Shown: in pieces, positions 1 to 12,925 of the stretch | How positions within the stretch are numbered: position 1 is the first letter of the stretch | How the letters are laid out: every line of letters starts with the position of its first letter | Assembly (NCBI GenBank): GCA_016987375.1 | Contig: PJRA01000114.1 | Location: 323,538 to 387,537, forward strand | DNA: 64,000 bases | Reading direction: 5' to 3' | DNA from: Brachionus koreanus | Lineage: Eukaryota > Rotifera > Eurotatoria > Ploima > Brachionidae | Notes under the pieces: generated by a model | What the model was told of the DNA's origin: nothing | Databases searched by the model: none | What the model saw: only the letters and a program-made list of their open reading frames with translations | Position numbers and translations under genes: made by a program

Positions 1-1689
1 ATATATATATATATGATCCCCTGATCATTTGCATGATCGGGCAAGTTAACTTAACTTTTGTCCATTTACTTATGCATCGCCCGTTATTTGATATCTTGGT
101 TTCTTGTGAAAATTTAATTTAGAGCATTAACCCATTTAGGCAAATAAGTAATTTGGTAATTTTTCAGACTTTTTACAAAAACATAAATTTTGACCATATT
201 GATCAGGTCCAATGAAAAAAGTAATGTTATTTTCGGAATCCTCGATATTTTTTCTATTTATTTTGCCGTAAAATTCAATCAAAAAAAATTCAACCCATTC
301 ACACATTAAATAAAAGTCCCGTCTTACTATATTTGTTGATATCCAAAAAAAAAATAATTCGGTCAAAAAATTTGTCCGTCCGTTTGGCATCTTGCCGCGC
401 AGAATCGCCGTTCTAAATTTGCACCACCGATCTGATCGCCAAATTGGCAGTCACCCAACTCTAATAGAGACAATTAGGCCAGATATGAGCTTGAAATAAT
501 CTTCACCCAGTTTGTAATGTCTCATGAGAAGATGATCAAAATATTCAGACAACCAAAACGCTCATACCACATTTTATCACATCACCAAATACCAAAATCA
601 GCAATCAGAGCATTGTTCATCTAGATGGCTATAAAGATTCAAGATAAGCTACAACCAGATCATTCATGGACAAATTTACGATAAAAATAAGCATCAAGAA
701 GCAACTAACTCTCTTTGTCAAAGTTAAGTAAAAATTTCTTCACCAACAGAAAGTATCCTTGAAGAATTATCTAGCAAACTCGTTCATTTCTGCAATTTGA
801 TCAAGTGCATTCAGAGAGAAATTTGAAGAGCTGATTTAAAGAAAAAAATTCGACAATACAAGCAGAGCTGAGCATATTTATTTAGGTCAGTAAAGTTTTT
901 AGCTTGTCGTTCTGTGAAATTCAAATACAAACAAACAAAAAATCTTCTTTGTTAGATAAAAAAAAACTTAAAATAAGATAAGATATATAAAAAACAATAC
1001 TGCAAGAAAGTGCAACATACTTTGTTGCTCCTTTTTTACTTGAAATATTTTATGTTATGTAAAGACAAAATATAAAACTTCAATTAGATTTTGATTGATT
1101 ATAGTTTTTTATCTCTAAAAAAAAACTCATTGAAGCTATTTGGTTTCCTAACTGGTATAGGAATAACAACAAGAATAGTTAATATAATGCAATATATTTT
1201 AATTGTCTTTTAAAAGACTGTTTTTGTTTCTTATATCTAGCATTCGCATCAGTATCTCATAACAGATGATGGATCATCTAGAATAGAATTCCATTCTGAT
1301 TCTAGAAGTTTTGCCAGGCGTGCTAATTAATAGCTTAGTCACATATTCTATTTATATGATTTAAAGAAGAGTTGATCATCAAGTAAGTGAGTGCATGAAG
1401 TGTTGGTAACAAACATCTACTTTATTTAATTTTAAAAATACTTAATAGATTTCTATTTCGTAATGACTTACTAAATATCAGATCATTTTATTTATTTCAC
1501 ACTTTTTTATCATAATTATTGTAAAATTAGATTAATTTCTCAAATCAATAATTCTTATTTAATAAAACGTTTAAATCTTAAGCATTAAATTTTTAAAAAA
1601 AATTTTTTTTTTCAGAAATTATTAAAAAGACTGTTTATTTTCAGTTCAAGAAACATTACTTTAAAAAAGTATGTAACTAAAATAAAGTT
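1..1689. other. Intergenic, no gene recognised
   Basis: The stretch opens with a short AT microsatellite (1-14). A somewhat less AT-rich block at about 370-870 looks like decayed coding or transposon DNA, but no frame stays open and I recognise no domain. The 84-codon open frame at 136-390 (-) is low-complexity and has no support. The rest is AT-rich filler. Confidence 0.5.
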
Positions 1690-4600
1690 TTATTCGAACA
1701 AATCATCGATTGTTTTCTTGGTATCTTCAAAAGGTGCAGTTGCATTATCTTTATTTTCAATGCTATTGTGACTTTTTCTACCCGAATTAATTCTTTCTTT
1801 TTTTGATTTCACCGAACTTGATGAAGAGGTCGAACTTTTTCTACTCAATTCAGAATTTTTTTTCTCATCAAAATTTTGGCTTGATCTTGATTGAACACGT
1901 GAACTTGAGCTCTTCTTCGATGGTGAATGTATTCTATCTGCATTTTGAGAGGCTTCTTCAATTAATCTTCGCAATGTTGGAAAATTGCTATTAGATAATT
2001 CAGGACTTGGCACTTTTTCGACTTTAACTGGAGATTTAGCTTCTTGTCTTAATGAAGCAGAACTCTTCCTAGATGGCAAAGGACTTGCTACTTTTTCTGT
2101 GTTTCCAAATAATTTCTCGACATTCGAAGCTTCAATTATAATTTTTCTCAATGGTGATAAGTTTTTTTCAGCTTGTTCAGAATTTTCTGCTTTTTCACTA
2201 TTGTCTGAAAATTTGTCAGCTTTAATCGGAGATTTAGCTTCTTGTCTTAATGAAGCAGAACTCTTCCTAGATGGCAAAGGACTTGCTACTTTTTCACTTC
2301 TGGCTGTATTTGATGGTGAACTGAATGAACTAGAGCTTAACTTTTCTCTGAATGAATTAATCAAATTATTTGGACTTTTAGTTGGCGTATTTGGAGGCGA
2401 TTTTGATTTCAAAATATCCTCTCTGGTCGAAGGACTTTTAATAGATGGTAAACTCAGCTTTTTTTGCGAGCTGGGTCTTTCTTTTTCTGAGTCAGTTGAC
2501 TTTTCTGATTTAGCGTTTGAATTTGCTCTAGATCTTGGTTTATTTTCCGAATCAATTTTTTTTGAACGAGAAGAATTTGATGATGTAGATGTTGATGTAG
2601 ATGTTGATGATGATGTTGATGATGAAGTTGATGTCGAAGTAGAAGAAGAGCTTGATGAAGTTCGTGATTTTTTAGATTCTCTTTCAGGCTCTAATGTGTC
2701 ATCTTTGTTACCGCTAAGAAATAATAATTTTAAGTCTATTTAAAATCACAATTTAAAATTTGTTTTTCCAAATGTGTGTACAATTTTGAAAGAGTAGCTA
2801 ATAGATTATTTTCTATTAGTTATAGATTAAAATTAAAAAAAATGTAAATCGAAAATCAAAACATAATGTCAAAATTTTTTTGTTCAAATTTGGATGATAC
2901 ATATTATTAATTTTTTAGTAACTGAACTAAACTCGTTGATAAAAAATTCGGTAAAAATTCTAATCTATTTGTCATGACACCAAAAGAAAACCAAGTATTG
3001 ATCAACAGTGACTTTATTTTATATTTATTTTTATTTTTTTATAAAATGTGAACAAAATTCAAAAAAGACAATCATCTATCTGGTATTTGTAACCAGTTAA
3101 CTTTTGAAGTTTATCATGAAATTATAAAAAGAAAATATAAAAGTATAATTTTTTAATCTTTTGTTAATATTGATTAAATAAAAACGACAATAAAGTAATA
3201 CTTTGAAATAACTTTTTGAGCAATAAACTAATAATTCTTGACATAGATTAAATAAATTTGACAGAACAATGAATTAATAAAATAGAAAACACAGGTAATA
3301 TTTTCTTGAAATAAAAGTGATAAGAGTCAAAAAAATTCGATTATTCTAAAATTTTTCAGTGCAAAGATTGAAGTTAAGAATCAAGAATTTTTAGAAAAAA
3401 AAATCAAAATATCTTACAATTCAATCAATGGTTTTCCCATCAAATTTGCTAAATAATTTGCCACTCTTTCATGGCCACTTTTTTCTGCCAAATCATAAGC
3501 TGTGCACTCATTTGAATCCATAATATTCAGATTAGCTTTATGATCACAAAGCCATTCGACGATGTCAATATGACCCGAATCGGCAGCCAAATGTAGAGGT
3601 GTCTGCCCTTCATTGTTCTTAATTTGAAGTGAAGCGCCTGAATCAAATAAAATCTTAAGACATTGCAAGTGATTGTAGCGAGCACAAAAATGAACTGGTA
3701 AATAGCCGAAAACGTTTTCTTCATTTATTAGACTATCATTATTGTCAACTAAATATTTGACAATTTCGTCAGAGCCATTCTCACAAGCAATTGAAAGCAA
3801 GCTTTTTCCTTTTGAGTCTGTTCGATTTATTTCAGTCGGACTTTCGGCTACAATTTTTTTCAAATCTTCTAAGGAATTTCTTTCCACTGCTTCAATTGAA
3901 TTCATAACAAGTACATTTGATTTAACTGCATGAATTAAGACTTTTTTCTCTTCATTAACTGAAGATCTTTGACTTGATTTGCGACTTGAAGCTTTTTTCT
4001 CTGATGTTTTGGATCTAGCTGAAGACGAAGAACTAGAACTAGAACTAGTTCTAGTATTGGAACTTGAACTAGAGTTCAAGCTTCTTGTAGTTGATGATTG
4101 TGGAGATAATATTTTCTTGTTTGTTATTGGCAAGTTAGAACTCGTATCATCTAAATTGACTGTATTTTGAGCATCTTCTTTTGATGACCGTCTTGATGGT
4201 GTTCTTGACGAAGCTTTTGATTTAGAACTATGCTTCTGACTTGATTTTGAAGATGAAGAAGATGAGGATCGAGATGATAGCTCCAATATCTCTGAACTTA
4301 TATGTGTATAGTTTTTTTTCAATAGTATTCTTGATGTTTTTTTGTCTTCAGATGAATTTCCAAACCAATCATCACATACAAAATTATAACTAATGTTATT
4401 TACACGATCTTCAACTCTTAAAAAATCCATAAACCAATTGAACTCTAAAATTATTATTTAAAAGTGTATCCAAATGTAAGATTATATAATCTTAATTTCA
4501 TACCAATGCCGGATTCAAAGTGTCCTACTTGAACGGCTTTTATTTCTCCAATGTCAAATGTTTCTATTTCAAAAAGGTCAGTTCTTGACCGGCTAAAGGG

Positions 4601-7600
4601 AATTCTGTGATTCTTTGAGTTTTTAAGAGAAAAATATCTAGATTTTCCCTTTTCACCGAATAAAACAATCCCAATTTCAGCTTCAGTACTTGATCCATTT
4701 CGATCACCTGTCTTTACCAAAATTCTATAAGTGACCAAATCGCCGGATTCTACCAATTCCAAATCATTTATCTATTTTAATAATTTTAATATTAAAAATT
4801 AAAATCTAATTTCATAGTAAAATGACTAAAATATTTTTTCCAATTTTTATGATTTCAATGGCTTTATTAAATTTTTTTTCCTTTTCAAAATTTTTCTTTT
4901 AAAATTTGAATAAAAAAAAAGCTTAAAAAAAAAGATTTATGTATTTATTTATAGATAAACAATCAAACAAACAAAAAATTCAAACCGGCTCTTTAACAAC
5001 TTTAATTTACTAAAAGTTCTTTAAATTATAAAGCTTGAAGACGAATTCAAGTTAATGATAGTGTCGAAAAATTTGATCAAAAAAATATTTTAACTATTTT
5101 TTAGTTTTTTTGCATAAGCTTTTTTTTAAGGAAAAATAAAATTATCAAATTTAATCTTTTATAACTGCAAAGTTTTTCTAAAAATTTTAATGCAAAATAG
5201 TTATTCATGCCTAAAAGTTGTTTAGTTCCAAAAAAACATTTGTCAAATTATTTAAATTTTAAAACTAAAATATACTAAAAAATTTAAATTTGATCATACT
5301 TTTTTTAATCTCTAATAATAAATAACCTTATTTATTCTTATTTATTTTTTATTCTTATTTATCTTTTATTAACTTATTTTTTTAAAATTAAAAAAAAAAT
5401 TTTCTATCAAAATTTTAATTTTTATTGGTTTTAAAATGAATTCTTTTTATCTCTTAGAACTGTTGAAAAAAGCTTATTTTGTTTAAAAAATAAATCAATT
5501 AAAAAAAATTGTTATTTCAGTATCTTAAGAAAATTGTTTTTCAAATTATTAATTTTTTTGTAATTCATCTTTTCATTTAAATTTAAATTTTCACTTAACA
5601 TGAATTTAAAAATATTTGAGAAAAAAAGAGTTTGTTTTTTCCGATTTTATTTGAGACTTTTTTAATAGAATAAAATTATAAATTATACTCTTGTGTATCT
5701 AATTAGAAAGTGCAATCTTTTTTTGAACCAAATCTATCATAAATTTTATACTAAAATTTACAGAATTTTTGTCTTTTTAAAATTTTTTTTTGTTTGGTAT
5801 AAATTTAATTTTTTTTTCAAAATTCGACATATTTTGTCTATTAATTTAAATTTAAGTAAAATTGAGTAATATTCTGTAGAAAACAATTTAAGTAAATATA
5901 CATATCATAGCAACGCTGTACATATATGAATCAATTTCTAGCTAAAATCAGAATGTTCTGTTTGGAACAAATATTGATTGAAATACAATTTATTACCTTC
6001 AGTAAACTATTCAAAAATAAACATTAAAATTAAACAAATATTTAAAAATACAAATTTTAATAAAAAATATTATAGAATATTTTAGTTAGACTTAATTTAA
6101 TTTTATCAAAATAAAATTCTTATTTTCTACTACTAAAATTATTGTTTGTTTAGAAAGCCACGAATAATAAACAAAAGTAATTTTATTAGAAATTTAATAA
6201 TGTTTTGAGAACAAAAGCTTATTTATTTAAGGCATTGTTGTTTTTCTCAAATTTAAATTAAATTAAAAATAAAAATAACCCAAAGTCTCCTAATAAACAA
6301 AATCTTACCCATGCGTAAAGATTTTCCTCTAGATTTGCACTTTGCTGAGGACTATTCGTCAACTGGTTTCTAATGTCATCAAATTCGTCTCTCAATGATC
6401 TTGACTCATCATCTTTATCATCCTTAAGCTGATTTAATTCCTCCTCGATCTCCTTTCTTCGTTCCATTTCCTGCTCTCTCGCCTCTCTTTGTTTACGCTC
6501 CTCTTCTTCAATCAAGTACCTATCGCGTTCCAGGCGCCTGCTTTTTGCCAATGACTTTCTAGCATAGCATGTTATTCGTGGCTTTTTAAAATTGCAATGA
6601 GTTAAATTTTTTTCTCTTAATAAAATAGCACTTACCCTGCTATCTTTGGTTTTTGCCAGGTTTTTCATCAAAATTATATCTTCCTTTAAAAAAAATAAAT
6701 TGAAAAAATTATAAACAATATCATTAAATTAAGTGTGACAAGTAAACTACAAGTGTGCCAAACTAAACACAAAAACTAAAATAAAAACATGAAAAAATAA
6801 AACCTAAGAAAAAAATTTTACTTTGGGGAAACAAAATTCGCTCTAGATAATATATATACTTTTGTATTTTAAATTTTGATAGAAATTTAAAAAAAATTAC
6901 TGTTGCACTCATTATTTTGCTGGTCAAATTGAGCATTGAAATTTTTTCTCTTTTGCTAAGATATGGCGTGTTTTTATTGCGTACAGTGATTATACCTTCT
7001 GGTACTGTTGCGATACTTTTGTTGCGTTTTTCATACTGGGACGCGTCGAAATAATCTTTTGGACGCGATTGTCTTGAGGGAGACTTGGACTTAATTTTTC
7101 TCTTAATTAGAAAAAAAAATTTAGGAAATTTAGTTTATTTTTATTAAAAAAAAGAAGCCTTCAATTATTAATATTGTGATTGAAGCCTTGAAAAATACAG
7201 AAATTACTACTCGATCCCATTTACAGTGATATTTTAGTTCGTCGCGATAAAACTTTTCTCTCAGTCTCAAATCTTCAGTCTTGACACAAACAGATAAAAT
7301 AAAATTAATTAAATTTCTTGTGGATACTTTAGGAGAGCCGATTTTAGGCGTCTTGTACTCAGATTGCATAAGCTTTTTAACTTGTTCATCATAGGCCAGT
7401 GAATGACCGAAAAGTTTTTTCTTTTAAGAGAAAATAATTAAAAAAAATTAAAATTTTTAAAGTAAATTTTTAAGTACTAATTTGAACTGGTTAAGATCAT
7501 AAGCTGGAGTCAAAATACCGGAAAGGTCAAAGCCTTCCTCGCGTCTTGTTCGGTCAATGTAGTAATTTCTATGAAATTAAGCATTAAAATAACCTGTTTT

Positions 7601-7673
7601 GCTGTGATATACAATAAATATAAACTCACAGTGCGTTTGATACGTCTTTAATTAGTCGATGGTTGTCTTGCAT
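1690..7673 (-). CDS. Coiled-coil / PLAT / ankyrin-repeat protein with Ser-rich tail
   Basis: Nine exons: 7673-7630, 7568-7478, 7420-7211, 7101-6901, 6683-6636, 6581-6309, 4771-4504, 4444-3418 and 2713-1690. They sum to 3,186 nt, or 1,061 residues, with every junction GT-AG and in phase. The start is the first ATG of exon 1. Residues about 210-280 are an Arg/Glu-rich coiled coil. Residues about 300-405 form a PLAT domain, with the Y-x-I-x-V-x-TGD opening and a conserved GH in the middle. Next come a Ser-rich linker, about four ankyrin repeats at roughly 563-715 (a TPLHLAA core is visible) and a Ser/Lys-rich tail of about 340 residues. PLAT domains bind membranes or proteins and ankyrin repeats bind proteins, so a scaffold role is inferred. 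The N-terminal 200 residues match no family I know. The 1.5-kb intron before the PLAT exon holds only AT-rich sequence. Exon 3 might contain one more very short intron. Confidence 0.8.
2030..2295. repeat. 68-bp direct repeat inside the Ser-rich tail exon
   Basis: Positions 2030-2097 and 2228-2295 appear identical over 68 bp. Both encode the Ser/Arg-rich segment SPLPSRKSSASLRQEAKSP of the PLAT/ankyrin protein on the minus strand, in the same frame. The spacer between them has diverged. Confidence 0.85.
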
Positions 7674-8920
7674 TTCAGGTAAATTTTCAAAAACCAACAC
7701 AAAAAAAATATTAAATTTTTAATGACATAAAAAGAAAAAATTTTAAAATAGGTCCTTTAAGTCAGTCTATAATCTAAAGCTAAAAATTTAAAATTCAAAT
7801 TAGAAATTCAAAGTGTTTCAGTTTATTGTCATATGAATACTGGATCCTAATAAAAGGTCCTAATCAGAGAATAAATTGAGTAATTTTGCATTCGGTTGTT
7901 AAAGGTTTATTATATTAAAAAACAATAAAAAAAAAAGTAAGAGAAACAACATATAAGAAACGATATTAAATTTTCTGTGTTACCAATGGTAACTAGACGA
8001 TTAGCAATTCAATAAAATTTAGATTTTAAATAAACATTTGGAAAATTTTTCTAATTAAAAATTTTTTTGAAATTAAAATTATCACAGAAACTTCTTTGAA
8101 AAAAAGATAAGAAAAAATTAACTTATCTCTTGATTTTAACTAAAATATTTATCATTAAAGACATAATTTAAGGGTTTTTGAAATTTTCTCAAATTTTTAT
8201 GTTGTCATGGAATTTTATGTGCATTGTTGTTGTCTAGTCTTAAATCTTTAATTAGTTAAAATTTAAACATAACTGAAAATAAATCGATATGAGTTTCTTA
8301 ATCCCTTTTCACTGACAAATTACATAATTCCTTTAAATCACATCACATTATTTTTAAATTATATAATTTGATGAACACAAATTTTTAAGATTTTGATCAA
8401 TTCTTTTCCTTTTGAAAAAAAATTTAAAAATTTTCACTTGATTTAAAAAAAAATCAAATTTTCAATCAACTCTAATTTAAAAACTTGGATATTTTTTTTT
8501 CTTAATAAAATTTTGTAAAATTCTAAATAAAAAAAAAACAAAAAATATTCCTCATCTGCATTGCTAAAAAGGTTCCTGAAGGTTTTTAAAAATTTTAATC
8601 AAGGATCTCGCGAAATTCTCATTTGCGTTTAGTTCAACTATATTTAATATTTCTAATTTTTAAACAAAATTTGTAGACAAGCTTTAGGTTGGTTCGCTAA
8701 GTAATCTGTTTCTATGGTGCAAGCCTTAAAAAGTTCATTGTTGACCAATTCAACTTATGATCAGATAGCTTAATAAAATAAAAATTTTTTTTTTCGAAAT
8801 AAAATCAAAGATGTTTTAGACTAAATTGAAAAATTTCAAAATCAAGCAAAAGCTTTATACCCGCTTAATTAACCATTTTTCATCTTACATTATTTCTTTT
8901 CTTTCAAAAAAAATCAAGAT
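7674..8920. other. Intergenic, divergent promoter region
   Basis: This 1.25-kb AT-rich stretch lies between the start of the PLAT/ankyrin gene (-) and the start of the phospholipase-like gene (+). It must hold both promoters, but I see no distinct element, repeat or open frame. Confidence 0.45.
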
Positions 8921-10726
8921 ATGAAAAATCTTGACAAATATCCGCCAACGAATTGTACTTGTACCATTTGCAATGGTTGTGATTGCCATTCAGATCAGCG
9001 AATAGATGAGCTTGTTTGTCGCTCAAAAAGGAAACAAGAACCAAGTTCAAATAAAAATAACAATAACAACTTAGCTAACAACTCGAATAGCAAACTAATA
9101 CTCAGCAGCCAAATAGAACTAGCTAGAAAAAATATCTTAATAAAAAATCACAGAATAGGACTAATAAAAAAACCGTCACAATCAGCTTTCAAAAGTATTG
9201 TTAGTAACAAAGAAAAAAAAATATCCCGAGAGAGATATTTGCCATGCGGCACCAAAGAACTGTTGCTCAACAAATATATTGTTTTCTGTATTTATACAGT
9301 TTTAAAATATGTAAAATTAATTTTTCTAATTCCAATATTTACTATTCAATCAATATTTATAATAATCAACAAAGCAACTAAATGGCTGGGTGTTTTAGCT
9401 TTGTGCTTTTTAATAGCAAGTCTTTTAATAAGCACATTTTTTTCCAAACACATTTTTTACACTATGCATATTTTCCATTCAGACGAATTAGTACAAAAAA
9501 TTTCTAAGCTAAAAGGTAAGTTGTAGTTGGAATATATTTTTTTTAATTTTGGCTTCATTTTTTGCGATTATTTCTAAATAATAAGTTTCCAAGAGAAATT
9601 ATTTATTTTAAATAATAAAAATTTATAGCAAAATTGGTTTATGTATTAAGTATGTTTAAAGCATATTGCATAAAGCAATTAAACAATTAAGCAATTTTTT
9701 TATATCGTAAACCAAAACTTGCCTCAATAAATATAATAGCATTTAATAATATTTTTAAATTCAAATCATGTAACTAAACAATTTTATTGTTGACACATTT
9801 AAATTAGAAACAAAGTTTTTGAGTCTAGGTGATAAGAGTGTGCGAACTTTGGACTCAAGTAAAAGCAATAGCAGTTTTTTAAACAACTTTTAAATTAAAA
9901 AATTTAAATTCAATTTAAAAATTAATTTTCAAAAAATTCAAATTTAAACTTTTTTTGAATAATAAAAAAATTTAACTTTTTGAAAAAAAAAAAATAACTG
10001 AGATTTTATTTTTAAAAAAATTAATAACATTAGACTATTTGTTTTTAATTAAGGAATTGAGTGTGAAACCGATATTAGCCTTTACTTTATTAGGTTACCT
10101 GAGCCTTTTCTAGGCAAGCACAAAATTGTTCAAATCGAAGTGTCGTTTAACAATTTTTTTGAAATTAAATACTGCAGCATTATTAAAAATGAAGAATATT
10201 TTCAATCAAAATACTCGGATATCATAATTTATTTAGGATCAATAAATAAATATTTACAAAAAGAATGTCTAAAGCACATTTCTGAAGGGTATTTTTTTCT
10301 TAGATTTAAAAATTTAATTTAAAAATTTTTCTTGAAAGAAGACCTCAGTTTGATGCTCACTTAGATTCGAACGATTTAGATGAAATGAAAAATATATTTA
10401 ACTTTGATAGAAAGCTTGTTCAACATGATCAGACTTGTTTGATAGAATTTAAAGAATGTGGGCCAACTTTTCTGACAAATTCAAAAAAAATCAATTTGAA
10501 CAATCTAATGAAAACAAATTTAAAGCATTGTCATTGTGTTTCAACATTTTATTCATGCCTTAAGAAATCATTTTCAATGTACTCTAAAAAAATTGGTCAT
10601 TTTTACTTCAATATTCTAAAACCACTTTGTTTTCACTTTCAATTTAAGCCAAAGTGTAATTTATATTTATTTGGAATGTGTCTTATTAGCGGTGATTTCA
10701 AGTGTCATGTAAAACTATTGAACTAA
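8921..10726 (+). CDS. Membrane protein with degenerate group III phospholipase A2-like domain
   Basis: Three exons, 8921-9515, 10054-10288 and 10339-10726, give 405 residues. Intron 2 is only 50 nt. The N-terminus is Cys-rich (residues 11-33), followed by an Asn-rich stretch. Two hydrophobic segments at about 119-149 and 155-174 suggest membrane anchoring. The C-terminal part carries the group III PLA2 signature downstream of the active site: HCHC at 340-343, a spaced F-x-x-CLK and a following YFN motif, as in bee-venom-type PLA2 and PROCA1. The His-Asp pair at 306-307 sits where the catalytic HD is expected, but the preceding double Cys is absent, and I cannot find the calcium-loop WCG-x-GN. 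Catalytic activity is therefore doubtful. It could be a PROCA1-like non-enzymatic relative. The family call rests on motif pattern alone. Confidence 0.6.
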
Positions 10727-11390
10727 AAATAATTTTTGATTTTATATGTGTTGTATGCTATTGAATTTAAAATAAACTTTTATATTTTTTTAAAATAAAT
10801 ATGTATATTATAGTAATTTAAACTGGAGCCTTTATAAGCAAAATATAAAAGTTTATAAAAAATTAATTGAATAAATGAATTAATGGAAAATGAAAAGGAT
10901 ATCATCTGTTTAACATTTATGTAAAGCTGTTAACATTCAAGCATATTCCATATTGGCACTTTTGGATTACCTGAAAACGAATGTAAAATTATTTATAATT
11001 TTTTGACCAAATTAAAAATTAATAATTTATTGAAAGCTAAAATTTTTTGCTAGTTTACAAGTAAAATTAAAAGAAAAATAAAAAAAGCACTCTTAATTTG
11101 GCTTTTTTAAAATAAAACAATCAACTCTAAAAGTAAATAATTTTAAATTATTCTTCAATTTCTTTTATTCTCAAGTATATGAAATTCTTAAAACTCCACA
11201 TAAAAAAATATCTAATCATGACTTTTATTTTTAATACACTTTATTCTTTCTTAATCTCTCTTAAATAATGAATGATTACTTGATGAAATTTTTTTTTATT
11301 TCATCAGTTAGAAACTAATCTAAGTAGCTAAGTTAATAGTTATAAATAAATGAAATAATATACAAATTTTGTTTTTAAATTTTTTTTAAC
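10727..11390. other. Intergenic, nothing recognised
   Basis: AT-rich DNA between two genes on the same strand. No open frame, repeat or RNA gene is evident. Confidence 0.5.
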
Positions 11391-12179
11391 ATGATTTTTA
11401 TTTCATATTTTATTTCTGGACTTCTTTTTTTTGATTCAAATAATTTTACTAATCGTTCAGAATTCACATGCCAGTCTAATAACACTTTGGTTAATTTGTC
11501 ATTTGACGAGATTAGTAACTGTCTTTCTCAGCAAAATATTTATGCAAAGCAGTTCTTCATTAAGAATATGACTTTTCGACCCAAAAGAGTAATCCATATT
11601 GATGAAAGATTCGCTAATTTGGAGAAAATTAATATTGATTTATGGTCTAAAATGACTAGATTAATTAATGCAAGCAATTTTAGATTACTGCAATACAATC
11701 AAACAAGAACTTCGCTTTTGAATTTGATTGATTCCAGCTATTTACCAGAAAGTATTGAATTATTAAATTTTAATAATAACAGAATAAAAACAATCAATTT
11801 TAATTTTTTCTATAAACTTAAATCTTTGAAATATGTTTATTTGAATTCAAACAATCTTTTTAGTATAGACATCAGTTTATTTTGTAAAATAGTAGAATTA
11901 AGTATACAAGATAATCCATTTCAGAAATCTATGATTCAAAATTTGCGACAAAGTCAAAATTATTGTGAAAAAGAAAAGCAATCATTAATTTTGAATCATG
12001 ATTATGTCACTAAACCTATGAAAAATCATATAGATAATGTCACTAATGAAAATGTCACTAAGCCTATCAAGAATTATTCAAATCTCAGTAAAACATTCCA
12101 TCAAAGAAAAGAATTATCAAACTTTATAACTCAATCACTTGTTTTATTTTATTTTGTTTGCTTTGTCAAAATTTGTTAA
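11391..12179 (+). CDS. Small secreted leucine-rich-repeat protein
   Basis: A single exon of 262 residues with an ATG start. The first roughly 15 residues are hydrophobic and look like a signal peptide. Residues about 120-185 hold two or three leucine-rich repeats of the L-x-x-L-x-x-N-x-I type, followed by a Cys-containing cap. Residues about 205-235 carry a short repeated NVTKP motif with N-glycosylation sequons. The last roughly 20 residues are hydrophobic, so the protein may be membrane- or GPI-anchored. LRR ectodomains usually bind other proteins. The repeats are few and degenerate, so no orthologue is proposed. I see no splice sites that would extend it. Confidence 0.55.
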   Translation: MIFISYFISGLLFFDSNNFTNRSEFTCQSNNTLVNLSFDEISNCLSQQNIYAKQFFIKNMTFRPKRVIHIDERFANLEKINIDLWSKMTRLINASNFRLLQYNQTRTSLLNLIDSSYLPESIELLNFNNNRIKTINFNFFYKLKSLKYVYLNSNNLFSIDISLFCKIVELSIQDNPFQKSMIQNLRQSQNYCEKEKQSLILNHDYVTKPMKNHIDNVTNENVTKPIKNYSNLSKTFHQRKELSNFITQSLVLFYFVCFVKIC

Positions 12180-12309
12180 AAAAATATTTATTAATATTTA
12201 TTTAGTTAATTTGCATCAAAGATAATTGAATCTCAACTCATATTTACTATAAAATATTTCCAAATTTTATAATGCAATCAGTAACGAATTTACAATTGAC
12301 CATAACTTC

Positions 12310-12670
12310 AAATTAGCTATTTTTTCAATTTACTCGAGTCCTCCTAATAAAAACATCAATGAAAATTTGTTACTAAATCTCAGAGTAATATGAGAATTTC
12401 ATAGTCACAAGAGATTTAAATACTAAAAACAAAATTTAGTTCTATGATAAAGAAAATCTTAGTGGAAATCTTAATGAAGAATTTTTAAACAAAAAAAATT
12501 GCCATTTACTCAATTGTAACAAAGCCACCTATTAAAAAAGCAAAAGTATCTTCTTTCAATATGTTCGAATTCAATGCTCAAATTTTTCAAATCGTATAAA
12601 GTCCTCAATTCAATTTTATTAGTGATCATCATCCTTTAATAACCGAATTCATTCATTTGAGCATTAAATA
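12310..12670 (+). pseudogene. LINE endonuclease fragment (decayed)
   Basis: Pieces of an APE-type endonuclease can be read across two frames. They include IVTRDLNTKN, corresponding to the usual DLN/DFN core, a NLSGNLNEEFL stretch, and the terminal SDHHPL motif near 12630. Stops and frameshifts interrupt it. It ends in a short ATA-rich run. Confidence 0.6.
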
Positions 12671-12925
12671 ATAATAATAATAGTTAATATTCTACGGTCA
12701 AGTTTAGTTTAACTAAATTGACAAAGCAGGAAGACTAACGTAGTCCCGCTTTAGTAGACTTTTCATTTTTTTTATTTCTACCGACATTGTCCTGTCTGTT
12801 TTTTTAAAAAAAATAAAAAAAAAATTATTTAGATTCAGTTGGTCAGATTTATTAAAAACACTTTTTTTTTGCTTAGAGCAAACGATGAGAAGTCCTATTT
12901 GTAAGGAATTATTACTTTGTACCAA
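12668..12925 (-). mobile_element. LINE 3' end with TAT-type tail
   Basis: On the minus strand this reads as the 3' end of a non-LTR element. It ends in a (TAT)n tail at 12668-12685. Positions 12680-12790 closely match the copy at 35950-36065, where the reverse transcriptase C-terminus is better preserved. Confidence 0.65.

Noticed and set aside
1985..2743. Long + strand open frame of 252 codons
   Set aside because: It is antisense to the Ser-rich last exon of the PLAT/ankyrin gene; its Asp/Leu/Phe-rich product simply mirrors Ser/Lys codons.
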